This document shows positions 52,301 through 63,719 of a stretch of 64,000 nucleotides of DNA, one piece after another. Position 1 is the first letter of the stretch. Each line of letters begins with the position of its first letter. Origin of the DNA: Motacilla alba alba (taxonomy: Eukaryota; Chordata; Aves; Passeriformes; Motacillidae); assembly GCF_015832195.1 (NCBI RefSeq), contig NC_052021.1, positions 23,728,286-23,792,285 on the forward strand, written 5' to 3'. The notes under the pieces were generated by a model. That model did not search any database. It was not told the DNA's origin and worked only from the letters and a program-made list of their open reading frames with translations. Made by a program: the position numbers and the translations under genes.

Positions 52301-53781
52301 CTGACTGGGCCTCAGTGGGCAAAGGGGTGCAGCTCCCCATTGGTGGGCTATGGAGTTATTTTGCCTCCCAGTGTTTTACCCAGTACTTCCTCATTCTCTG
52401 GCCTGTGCATACAAATATCCTGGGCTGGAGATGACCCACCTGCCAGCAGCTTGACAAGTCAATTTGGGGGATTAATATGAATTTTTATTTTGATCCCGCA
52501 TTTTGGATTTAGTCCCAATGTGGTGGCAGGTTCCTCTGCCCCTATCCCACCCTCTTCTTTCCTCCTGGAAGCCCTGCTTGCCCCACCTATCCATACCCAA
52601 GGAGATATTTCTTCTTTACTACCACCTCCCCCCAGCCCCTCCATGTTGCACCTCTCCCTCCAAGAGACAAAGTGGGCATAAGTGTGAGGTTCAGCCTGGA
52701 GGAATAGATGTGTCTGTTCTGGGTTAGTTTGCAGTAAAGACTTTAATGCATCCAAGCAGCAACGCTGGACAGAAGTACCAGTCAAACTGGCACCATGTAC
52801 AATGGGGGCTGGAAAATGCAGGTGAGAAAGCAATTATCATCAAAGGCTCAGAGGTTAGGTTACATTCAAACAGTTTTGAAACTATGGATGGAAATGCCCA
52901 AATAGGTGTTGCAAGGATGATCCTCTGAATAGGTCAGTTTGTACTCAAATCTAGCAGGGGAGTGTTTAAAGTTTGTGTTCTGACTTCTCAGGCAGAGTCA
53001 GTGTGTCCTTTCCACCGCTTAGCACCAGTGCTTATGGCAGCTACTAAACCCCAGCATAGCCCTGTGGTTGTGTTTTGCAAAGCCTCCATCTCCTGTTTCT
53101 TCTGCAAATCCAACCCAATCCAATCCTTATTCAGAGGTGTCTTCAATTAAAGTTATGCTGCTCTGTGAATTTCAGTGTGTTGCCATATTTCATTTTTAAA
53201 ATGCATGGAAGTATTGATGGGTTGTTAGAGGAAGGCAGAACAGTTTGGCAGCTGGGCTGGGGGCAGCCAGAGCTCTCAGCAGATGGGAAGACATAGGAGG
53301 TGGTTTTGCCTTTTTGAGTAAATATGTTGGTGTGGTACTAAGAGAGTTGCCAATTAAATAACTTCTGTGTCAGCTCTGATAACCCTTTGAACCAGGTTTC
53401 ATTGGAATGGGCAGGAGCTCCTCACACCTCTGTGTGTGTATGGTTTATATGCAGCCAGATGCTGCTGCCATGGTTAAATCCTTCCTCAAGCCAGAACACT
53501 TTTATCACAGCTGTAAGAAGCTGCTAACTCTCTGATATGACAAACGTGCCCCCAGGGCCCTTGGCTGAGAAATGTCATTAACAGTGACTGCATCTGGGAC
53601 CCTTGGACCCTCAGAACTGGCTGACTTTGGAGGTTTTGCTAGGCATGCCCTGGAGTGGAGCCTTTGAGTTGGCAGATTTTGGAGGAAGGTATGAGCACCA
53701 CTGTCACCTGCCTGCCGCTGGTCCTTGCTTTGTGCAGAGGTTTGGCAATGCTCCTTCTGTGCCTGGAGGACAAAGCCCCCT
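49341..53781. other. CALHM1 upstream / CALHM3 downstream intergenic region
   Basis: Contains the CALHM1 5' flank and the CALHM3 3' UTR. The nearest minus-strand poly(A)-like hexamers below the CALHM3 stop are ATTAAA at 52747-52742 and AATAAA at 52488-52483. A degenerate CR1 fragment lies near 51.5 kb. No coding gene recognised among scattered open frames of at most about 135 codons. Confidence 0.5.
51410..51650 (-). mobile_element. Degenerate CR1-type LINE fragment
   Basis: The plus strand carries diverged reverse-complement CR1 phrases: GGGACCTCTGGAGAT, TGTTCAGGCTCACG, GGATGTGAATATTTCCGTAG, TTTCTGGGCAAGCCT, CATCACCCTCAAAATCAATG and ATTGCCTCTTGTCCTGGCA. The order matches the CR1 3' region, but identity is low, so this is an old copy with approximate ends. 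Confidence 0.72.
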
Positions 53782-56597
53782 TTACACATTGGTGTGCTGG
53801 GGGAATTTGGACTGGGTGCTGGCGTTGTCTGCCCTGGGCAGAGGGGATCTCTCTCGCACCAGGGGATGCCTCTGGTGTGCCTGGCTGACATCCAGGGGAG
53901 GTTTCTCATAGTACCACGTTTTCAGAAGTTTGTTCACCTGGCCCTGATCTGTGACAACCTGGAGAAGACCTTCTCCTCCTTCAGCCCCCTCTCCCTCCCT
54001 AGGCAAGCTGAAGCTGTGCAGTTTGATCTCTTTCTGCATGCTTTCGAAGAAGTGGAGGATGCATTTGTGAGCAAAGAGCCGGCTGTGCTCACAGCAGGTT
54101 TCCTCAAAAATCTTCTGCTCAATGTCAATGTAGTTGCTCCAGTGACGTGCCTGCAGGAGGGTGGCCTGGTTGAAGCAAGGTCTGAGCCAGCGGGCAAGGA
54201 AAGCTGCAATGATCAGGATCAACAAAATGCTCCAGCCAAGTGCCTGTGTGATAAGAAAGAAGCAGTGAAACAAGAGCAAGACAGACACAAGGACAGGCAT
54301 AAGCTCTTTGCCTGTATCAGAGAGACAGGGAGTTTATGCGGCTGGAGGGGAAATGTGATGCATCTGGACTCCTGGCTTTGATCTGTCCCTGTAGTCCAGC
54401 ACTCCACACTGCACCCAGAGGGTTGGTATAATTTCTTCCCAGAGAATATGGGATATTTATCTGTGCATGAATCATTCAGTAAGGATAACTGATTGCAAAA
54501 TTGCCTGGAGCAGACAGGCATTTGCTATGAGCACAGGAGTACCCCAGGGAAAGGGGACATTAGTGCTCTCCTTTGGCATTTCCTTATCTCCAGTGATCTT
54601 CATCTGCCACCTATACTAACTCCAGGGCCCAGGAGTCCCCACTGCAGCATGAAGACAGCCCAGACTATGGGCAGCTCCCTTTGATAAGAAAGAAGGGCTT
54701 GTTTTCAGTGCCCTTCCACCAGTCCCAATGCCTGACCCAGCATTTCTATACCAAGAGCTGAGGCCAGTCAGGGCCCCTGTTGTGCCCTGTTCTGTTGCCC
54801 CTGAGCAAGCTGTTTTCATCTGTCTAAGCTTGCACTGTCCCCTGTCTGCAGGGTTGACAGTTAGAAGGATCTTTTGACACTGAACAGAGCTTTAGAAGAC
54901 ACAACATCTTTTGTTATCTGAGTTTAGAAGCTGCTAGTTCTTCTATTAAACCATTCATAATTTCTTTCTTTTTCCCTACCTGGCTCGAGATTATCACTCA
55001 GGATAGCAATGTTTGGAGGCAAAAAGAGGCACAGAGCAGCCTTGCTCCCAGCCTGACCACAATGAAGTGATGGCAAATCAAGGAAGAGCAGGAGCAGATG
55101 CCACATGCCTGGTCACCTCACCAACATGAGAGCTCTGCCAGCAGTGACCCACCTGGGACCAGCAGCGCAGGTACCTGGACACTGCCTTGCGGGACGTGTT
55201 GTTCCTCATGAGCTCGTCATCCTTGCAGGGCACCTTGGCCAGGAGCTGCTGCACCTGCTCTGTGCTCACATTGGCAAAGCCCACAAACTTCTGGGGGTCC
55301 ACGGAGCCACTGAAAGCACAGATCAGGCATTTGCCATCGAGGAGGGTGACTACAATCCAGACGACAGGGGCAACCATGGCTCGCTGCATGATGGAGGAAC
55401 ACATGTACCTGGAGCAGCAGAGAGAGGCGAGTGGGTTAATGCTGGGAGCTTCTCCTCATCTAGAGCCTGAGGGATGCAGGCTGTCCTGTGCCAAGCAGTC
55501 TTTCCAGACCCAGGGAATGACTCCCAGGGCTGCCCTCAACATTGCTCCTGCTGATGCTGCTTCTGATCTGGGATGTCTTGTTGGTTCTGCCTCTCAGTGG
55601 AACCTGCACTAGCACAAAGCAGGGCTCTGTGTGCTGCCTGCACTCAGTGCACAGTCCCCTCACCATGTGCTGGCCTTGTCTGTACCCTTTTGTCTCCCAT
55701 GCACAGATCTTTGTCAGCTCTCCCTTCTCTTGCATACTCACACTTCCTTTTCTCATCAGTTTCAATCTGGAAAATCCCCTTTTTTTTCTGCAGCCTTTCT
55801 TGCCCCTCTCTGAGCCAAGCTGTGTACTGCATAAAACTTTACATGTAACAGATGGAATATTATTCTCCTCACTCTTCCACCAGTACAAATTAGTAAAAAC
55901 TCAGGTGAAGGGAGTGAGACCATGAGGCTTTTGATAAAGAATGACTGTGATGGAAATGCCACACCTTCTGCATATTTAAAAGGAAATGCCTGATGTTTTT
56001 GCACATGGAAGCCCCAGAAGACACCCTGTGAGTGCATGACAGGGCAGCAGCAATGCAGTTTGCCAGGGTGGTGGCATAAGCCCAGGTGTTGAGGTGCTCC
56101 TGCTCTCCTTAGCTGGGATGGAACGAGCCTGCCTTAATTTCTGCTGGATGTAAATGCATTTCCCATACCCCTGCCCCTCTAGGGTCATGGGGAGAGGTCT
56201 CAGGAGATGAGCTTACTAGAAAATTAATCTACTGGGAGGATCAAAGCTATGGAGAAAGACAGCTAAACAGGAGGTGAGAAGAGGGATGTCACTGCCACTG
56301 CAAACCCCACCTGATGACAGCTAGGTCCTTCTTCCTGTGCCCCGGTGGTCGCCTCCACTCCTCCAGCATCACCAGGGACTGTCTGTTGAGGATGAGGCCA
56401 CACAGGAAGAGGATGATGGGGGGCACGAACATGATCCCCAAGCCATATGCCATGTTGTACTGGGGCAGGCAGGGGCAGCTGAAGTCCAAGCTGGTGTACA
56501 TCTTTACACTTGCCAGGGCCAAGAGCCCACAGATCCCGTTCATTACAGACTCCGAGTTGGATTGGAAGTACTGGAAGATCATCCGGAAACGGTCCAT
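53782..56597 (-). CDS. CALHM3: Calcium homeostasis modulator 3
   Basis: The CALHM1 partner in the fast ATP-release channel of mammalian taste cells. Three coding exons on the minus strand: 56597-56311 (95 codons plus 2 nt), 55408-55153 (1 nt plus 85 codons) and 54243-53782 (153 codons plus TAA), 334 aa (human 344). All junctions are GT-AG. The phase-2 intron after VIR is absent from CALHM1 and CALHM2. The phase-0 intron after RYLRCWSQ is shared with them. Start MDRFRMIFQYF matches the family; an in-frame ATG at 56687 would add 30 residues. Visible features: CPC cysteines 41/43, GLILNRQSLVMLEEWRRP, LLDGKC, CAFSGSVDPQKF, KVPCKDDE, N-x-S/T motifs (NVS, NNT), then ALGWSILLILIIAAFLARWL (TM4) and YWYEKPPLD-like tail. 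It ends SKFPQHTNV (human SQHTDV). Confidence 0.96.
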
Positions 56598-59563
56598 GGT
56601 GTTCTTTTGGCCAGGGGTGCTCCTCCTGGGAAATCCCTGGGCTGCCCAGAGGAGCCTGTCTCCCTCTGTTCCTCCTTTTGCTGCCACAGGGCAGGGGATG
56701 CAGCTCAGATCCCAGTCAGCAGGAGGATGAGGATGGAAGAGAGCTGCTGTGGTAGGGGGAACACCCTGTGCTGGGGCTTCCCCACTGGCACACAGCTCTC
56801 ACAGGTCTGTCTCTTACCCAGTTCTTGTCTTCCAGGGCAGTTTTCTAGGTGAGCTGATGGATACAGCCTCCAGCAGCCTTTTTTTATCACGTTGTTTTTT
56901 ATTTTCAGGGCTGTCTCACATGGCAAGCAGTCACAGCCTCCAGTAGTGCCTGGTCTCTCCCTGCAGGAGATGGTAACTCTCTGTGGAGAGCCATTGGTGG
57001 ATGCCTGCGAGCTGCTCTCTGCTGATTGAAGCCTATTGAGTGATTCACTGCCCAGGAGAAACCAGGTAAATCAAATGAGCTCTTCTGTGTTCCTGCTGCT
57101 GCCCCACTTCTCTTTGCATGTCCCCAGCCCTGTGTGGGCAGGGGGGAAGGCAGGGAGCACACACCTGGCTCAGTGTGCTGCAAGCTCAGATTTCCCTATG
57201 GAAATGGGCTGAAAGGACCAACCCTCTAGTCAAGAGAGCTTTCAAAGCCTGGAATGGCACCTGGGAGCAAAGGCTGCTCTTGGCTGTGCATCCTATGTAT
57301 GCTGGGATATTTGTACCATACCACATCCATGTCCCAGGCTCTTGCACTGGGGCACTTCTGGCTCCCCATCAGAGGGCACGATGCAATCAGAGTAGCTGGT
57401 TCTTTTGTCCCATGGGACTGGGTTATCATCTTCATCATCTTTTTGTCTCAGAAGTGAATTTTACAGATAAATACAAGTTGTTGCCACACAAGGAAGTTCT
57501 GGGTTTTTTCCTGACATATTGAACATAATTTTCCTCTCCCCAGCTTTCCTCTGAAAACACTTTCAGATTTCTTCTCAGCTCAGGTTTCCAAATGCATTTG
57601 GGAAAGGGGAAGGGAAAAAGGGTGTTACTTTTAACTATTTCATTAAAAAAGAGAGGAATTCTCTCCTATCTGCCAGCACTGGGGTTTCTGCCCATGCTGT
57701 CTCCCGCTGGTTGCCTTGATGGGATCATGTTGAAAGGATCAGCAGGGAGGAGGTACCTGTGGCTGTTCACAGGCACATACAGATGAATCACAGATTAATG
57801 TAATCTCCTCCAGTCTGAACAGCAACTAGCACAGTTACTTTAATGAAATACATTTGCTCCAACCATAATATTTGTGCTCTCCTTTACCTGAGAGTGAATT
57901 GCCTGTTAATGTTCATCCATCAGCAATAAAAACCCCTGGCTAACCAGCTCATGTTTCCATTTTGTCATTATAGGACATCAGGACCCCTCCACATTGCTGT
58001 TATAGGGCATCATGACCCCTGGCTGAACTCCAGAGTTGATTTTTAGCCAGGGTGCAGCCGGTCTTGGTTCTCAACTGCTTCAATACATAGTGGGTTTCTC
58101 ATTTAATGGCTTACATTTATGTGCTGACTCGGCTTCAGAAAGTGTTGTGCACTCTCTGTAGAACAATTACTTGAGAAAAAATCATTTTGCCTTTCTAGCT
58201 CTCCTGGGCAAAAACATAGTAAAGGCTAAATAGTTCCTTACAGCCCAGGAAAATAAGACATAAAAAGAGTAGGAAACATCCTCTGGACAGCACGATCTAC
58301 AAGGGAATTTTACTTCTCCCAGGTGCCTCTAACCTGGATGTTAGAGGTCTGTAAAGGATGCCTCAGGGTAATCACTGTGCTTTGTTGTGATTGGGATGTC
58401 ACCAGAGATTCAGTTGTTAACTCCAGAGACATGGAGTTGTTGAACTGTAGAAGAAAGGGAATATTCCTGAAATTGCAGAGAAAGACATTCAGAGCTTCCT
58501 GGGGAAAGAGAGAAAGGCCTGTTGAGGTAAGTAAATTGCTAGAGATGGACAAGGGTTCAAAATGTTTTTTAAAATTTATCACATTTGATTAGTCAGTTCT
58601 TAGGGCAAAATGAAGAGGAAACAAGGATTAAAATAATCTATCTCCTGTCCTCCAGCAAATGGACCTGCCCCTGTCCCAGCAGTGTAGTCTGAGCCTGCTG
58701 AGCCCTGTGAGGCTGCTGTGAGGCTGCCTGCATCTCTCAAGGGCACCATCCTCAGAGGAAGGCAGCTGCTCCTTGATAGCAAATCTCCCAAACCATGCTG
58801 GAAGCTATTGTTTCTCAGTGCGTCTTTTGGAGGGCCACGCTAAACAACCCTTTGCTTCTCCCTCAGCATTGCAGGACACAGTGCAAAGGAGGGAGCCTCC
58901 CTGCCTTGCCCTTCATGGGACTAAAATACCAGCTGTAGGCTTTATGCATCAGGAGAGGGTGGTGGGTCCAAGTGTAAGAAGTCCCTCTAGCTCTGGGGAC
59001 AAGGATGATTTCATCACCAATTTTGAATTGGTCATTTGAAAGAGGGTAAGTTCAGCAGGAAGGTGTGGTTGGTTTTGTGCCTGAGCCTGTGATCTGGAGC
59101 AGCACTGATGCTGTGCAGGTGTGGCTTCTGGGGGTGTGCACACCCAGAGCAAGTCCTTATCCTTGTGTTTTGGTGGGGGGCAGAGGCCAGCAGTGCCGGT
59201 CACACTCCAGTCTCCCTTTCCTCTGCTGGGACTGGACCATCTTTCCCACAGGAAAGCCAGTGTCCAAGAACAGACATTTCACCCATCCTGAAGCTTGCTC
59301 TGCAGGAAACTGACTGTTACCAATAGCACTTTTCCCAGCAGTAGGGAAAGACCCACAGGGCTCCTCCAGGAGCATTCCTGGCCTGTGGCATGGGAAGTGA
59401 TGGGTTACCTCACAGAGAGCCATTGGCAATTATTTATAACTGACAAATTATTTAATTACCTAGACTGATTTTTTTTTCTGTCCTGAATGTGTGCCTCAGG
59501 CAAAACATATTTAGAAAACCGTTACATGGATTGGTCAACTGTTCCTTAGATGATGTAAGGGCA

Positions 59564-59613
59564 TAAAAAAAAAAACACACACACATACACAAAGCACACA
59601 AAAAGAAAAAAAA
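59564..59613. repeat. A-rich / (CA)n simple repeat
   Basis: Ten or more A followed by CACACACACATACACA and further A-rich sequence. Low complexity, no coding potential. Confidence 0.9.
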
Positions 59614-61325
59614 GGACTTATTTTCCCTTGTTAAAAATGTGGGGTTGTACTATCGACCTGAAAATGCTCAGCAATTCTGACACCCACCTAGAGGCACTGT
59701 CCTGCTCTGAGGGGTGCTGCAGTCAGGGTACCCCCGAGCACCACAAGTCACTGAGCTATCACCCTGCTCATTTTTGTGCCTCTGCTGCTGGATGATAAAT
59801 CAGGATGCAGAACTGGCCCAGCACATTCACAGACTGCAGGACATGGCTATGAAGTGAGTTTAGTTCTGATTGTGTGTTTTTTCCCAATGTCACCACTCAT
59901 GTTGGAGGGATGTCATCTCCACAGGGCGTTTGGTTAAAACAAGCACTCTATAGCCACAAGGAGCAGGTACCAAGCAGCGTGTTCCTTGCCTCAGTTTCCT
60001 TTTACATAGTTAAGAGTGAATCCACATGAATCCCTTCTCTGGGTACTGGGAGGGTGAGTAAGTCACTGGTGAAATGTCACATCCCTGGATGTAGGAGCAC
60101 TCATGCTTTCCCAGGTCACCACGGGAGGATTGTGGTCCAGTCTCTGTTTTGGGCACCTCTCAGCTGCTGAACTGGAAAACCCCTTCCACCTGGCTGCATT
60201 TATTCAGAGGACAAGGATTACTGCTTTTTCAAGGCTTAGAGGAAATTTTTCACCTTGTGTTTGAGTGAAGGCCATTGCCACCATAAATGACCTTTCCCAG
60301 CAGCAGTGCCTGCAGAACATGTGGCTGTTTCTCTGCAGCTCAGGTGAGCCTGTTCCTACCCTTGGGCCCACAGGGAGACACCCTGAGAGCCTGTCTATAC
60401 TTGGCCAGCATGTTGCAACTGACTTTTATCTTCTCTGGCCTTTTTTGAAACAGTTTGGGGGCCCAGTCCTCCACTGAGGACAGCAGAGCAATATGATTGC
60501 CTTCTTTTTTCTCCAAATCTGGCAGAGGATTTTACTCCTCACTGCCAGGAAACCATTCAGCATCTTCAATTTATCACAGCAGAAGTCACCTTCCACTTCA
60601 ACTGCCCCTGAAGATGGACATAGGCTGAATTTCCTCCTATGCAAACTTCTGATGGTCACTGGCAGCAGTGACAAATTACAGCTTTGTTGGCTCCATGGGC
60701 AGGGACCACCTGAACTCTGTGATTCTGTGGGTATCTTTGCACAGCTCTGTACTCTGTCCAGGCTAAGTAAATAATGAGTAATGACCATTAAATGATTAAT
60801 GAGATGCTAGCAAAAATAATGGCAGCATTGTAAAATGTAGTTTATCTTCACTAACAATGTTTTCTGGAGGTTAGATATTCCTGTGTTCTGCCTTGTAACT
60901 TCATTAAAGCACCAACATGCAGCTGACTGCCACTGAGGAAATATGTGGCTTAGTTATGTGTTGTTCTTCTTAAGAGCTCATTATATATTCCTGTCCTGGT
61001 CATTAGCACTTTGCTTTTTGGCGTACTTAGAAGTCTTATTTCCTGATCTCTGCATTACCCCAATCTTGACCTAATTCACACCGTTTCTGACTGAGAGGGA
61101 GTTTTGTAAGGCCATTTATCTGCTTGGCTTGGAGCTGATGCTGCAGTGACATAATTTGAGATAGAGTCTCTTCCTAGCTAAGAGGGGATTAGGGAATAAG
61201 GTGGAGAATGAAGAAAACAGACTGATCTCTAAATATTGCAGCTCAGAGAGTTTTCAGACTTTTTTTTCTGATTTGCTAGTACCCACATATCTACTGATGT
61301 TTAGCTAGGGGTATTATTATGTATC

Positions 61326-61419
61326 TTGTTTTGTTTTTGGTCTCTTTTTTGTTGTTGGTTTTGTTTTGTTTTTGCCTTTTTTTGTTTTGTTTTGTTTTGT
61401 TGTTGTTTTGTTCTCTTTA
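61326..61419. repeat. T/G-rich (GTTTT)n low-complexity tract
   Basis: About 90 bp of TTTTG/TTGTT motifs, including four tandem GTTTT units near 61383-61402. The open frame through it (mostly Phe and Cys) is a composition artefact. Confidence 0.9.
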
Positions 61420-61887
61420 GACACTCAAAATTAAGCTCCAGCCCTGAGGAATCCACAGTTTACAGCATGAAAACCACTGATAACAAACTTTTCTTGAGAG
61501 ATCAGTTTGTCTTCAGTTTGCAGAGGTGTTATAGAGACTGTTTAGGTGTTTAAAAGGAAATGGAAATTGAGTGACAAAACCCATCTCAGTACTGTGACTT
61601 TGGGCATCTGTATTTGGATTTAAGGCTGACCTAGTCTTTGTCCAGTGTGACTACTTTAGGAAGCAGACCACATCCTTCAGTAGCCTTAAAAGATTCATGG
61701 CTTTTAAGTCAAAATTTCTGTCTGTACTGTGTTATTAATTCACCAAAACCCCTTAGGTAAGTAATATCTAAAAATTGATCACAGATCTTTTGTAAGGAGT
61801 GATCCTATATTTCTCTAATTTGTGTGTCAGGAATGGAAAAACTTGTAAAGATAGAAAAATTTGTAGATAAATTTTGCTCTTTTTTTC

Positions 61888-61912
61888 TCAATTTATTTAT
61901 TTATTTATTTTT
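61888..61912. repeat. (ATTT)n microsatellite
   Basis: About five copies of ATTT ending in TTTTTA. Confidence 0.9.
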
Positions 61913-62645
61913 ACTCGAAGGATTAAGCACAGCTGACTGTGTTTTGCAGTCAGGCACGGGGCTGTGAGGCAGCATCCCAGTATCACTGCTGTATCCTGGG
62001 GTGCAGGGGCTTTAAACTGGGGAGTGGAAGGTGCCTGCACGCAGAGGGGTTAGAGCGGGGGGGAAGGAAGGAGGGGAGCAGAACAAAGCCTCGAAACGGT
62101 GAGGAAACAGCTTTTCTTGGTGCCACAAAAAGCGATGCGTCGGTGTTAAGCAGAGTTGGAGAAGAGCGAGCTGGTGTCCTTGTCCTGAGCTTGCAGAGGG
62201 ACCCGCCACCACAGAGCGGTGCTGCGGCTCCTCCGGCGCTGCCTTCCGTCCCTCCCCTGCGCTTCCCGCAGCACTCAGAGACCAGAGGGAGGTGATTCAG
62301 GAGTGCTGAGCATCCCTGGAAGTGGTGCCGGGGGACCAGCCCTGCCAGCGCTGCTGTGGTGCGCTCAGGGATCGGGGGGCAGAACTCCCACAGCACCGAT
62401 GTGATGCTGGGGGCTGGAGCACAGGGGTCCTTCAGGATGCTTGGGCTCATCTCATGTATGTACCTCTACTACAAGTCTTTATGAAGTTTTAGCAGACATC
62501 AGGCATTTTCTGGGCTGAAAATATGCTAGAGCAATCTTGAGCCTTCCTTATGTGCTCCAAATAAACTGCAGAAGGAGCTGAGAGCGAAGTAATTCCACTG
62601 TCAGGGCTGGGTGGTGGGCAGGATCCACTCCTCTCTGCTGAAAAC

Positions 62646-62890
62646 TATAGAATCATAGAATATTGCCAGCTGGAAGGGACCCACAAGGGTCATTGAGTCT
62701 GACTCCCTGCTTCTCACAGGATTATCTGCAATTAATCAGGTGTCTAACAGCATCATCCTGATGGTTCTTGAACTCTGTCAGGCTTGATGCCATGGCCACT
62801 TCTCTGAGGAGTATATTCTGACTGACAACCCTCTTAGTGAAGAACTTTTTCCTAATGTCCACTTTGAACCTCCCAAGATCTGCCTCTAGG
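62646..62890 (-). mobile_element. CR1-type LINE fragment (3' end)
   Basis: The plus strand begins TATAGAATCATAGAAT, followed by CCAGCTGGAAGGGACCCACA, GGTCATTGAGTCTGACTCC, GGTTCTTGAACTCTGTCAGG, CTTGATGCCATGGCCACTTC and AGTGAAGAACTTTTTCCTAA. This is the reverse complement of an avian CR1 3' end, so the copy is on the minus strand and 5' truncated. Confidence 0.9.
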
Positions 62891-63450
62891 TATATCTGCA
62901 AATACAGAGGTACCCATAAAATAGAACTAGTCACTATGGGGATTTTTGTTTTGGTAGACCTTGAAAAAGACTTGCAAAGGGGGAAAATAACCACAACATT
63001 CAGAATGGAATCCATGAAGCAGAGTTTCCCAAAAGCAAGGTATGCATGAAGACATCATAAGCAAAACACTACAGGTATTTTCTTGTTGCAAGAAGATCCA
63101 GTCTCTCTCCGCAGGTGTTAAAATTCATTTGTCTTGGTGTTCCTTGGTGCTCTGAGGTGGGAACTTTATTCTTCCAGTGCCTCGTGTCTCATGTGAAGTG
63201 ATGGTTAAAATCCCCTGTTCTGACAGAAGGAAATATATCAGTATTTAAATTGGCCAGGGTTTGGACTTGGATTTGCTTTAGGTTTCCTTCAGGCACCAGT
63301 ACTAATCTGAACTTGCCTCAGAGTGAGTCAAAGATGGAAAAAACTCAGCTAATTGCGGCATTTCTCTGCAAAGCTCTCCAAACCTTCTTTCCCATCAGAA
63401 GGCAGCAGTTGCATCCTTGGACAGCCCCTTTGCAGCCGTGCTGGAGCCGC

Positions 63451-63719
63451 AGCACGGATCCCCAGGACAGAGCCCCAGCACGGATCCCCAGCACGGAGCC
63501 CCAGGACGGAGCCCCAGGACGGATCCCCAGGACGGAGCCCCAGCATGGATCCCCAGCACGGAGTCCCAGCACGGAGCCCCAGCATGGATCCCCAGCATGG
63601 ATCCCCAGCACAGAGCCCCAGCATGGATCCCCAGCACGGAGCCCCAGCACGGATCCCCAGCACGGAGCCCCAGCACGGATCCCCAGGACGGAGCCCCAGC
63701 ACGGATCCCCAGCACGGAG
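63451..63719. repeat. 13-bp GC-rich minisatellite, 20 full units
   Basis: Twenty uninterrupted 13-bp units (consensus AGCACGGATCCCC / AGCACGGAGCCCC) plus a 9-bp partial unit, with no indel. Variation sits mainly at three positions: C/G at 3, C/T at 5 and T/G at 9. GAT and GAG units largely alternate, so GGATCC recurs about every 26 bp. Both strands lack stop codons in all frames across the array, which explains the long overlapping open frames here; none is a credible gene. Confidence 0.95.

Larger units (their letters stand above)
56598..62645. other. CALHM3 upstream intergenic region
   Basis: Holds the CALHM3 5' flank, then about 6 kb with no recognisable coding exon. Visible items: a short direct duplication (57968-57988 and 58000-58020, 19 of 21 identical), an A/CA tract at 59.57 kb, a T/G-rich tract at 61.3-61.4 kb, an (ATTT)n tract at 61.89 kb, and a modestly CpG-richer stretch at 62.0-62.4 kb. 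In mammals the next gene is NEURL1, but no coding sequence of it is visible. Confidence 0.5.

Noticed and set aside
53603..54381. Plus-strand frames of 102 and 218 codons opposite CALHM3 exon 3
   Set aside because: Antisense shadow of the real minus-strand exon and its flanks; no independent support.
61326..61553. Open frame rich in Phe and Cys
   Set aside because: Translation of a T/G low-complexity tract; no real protein features.
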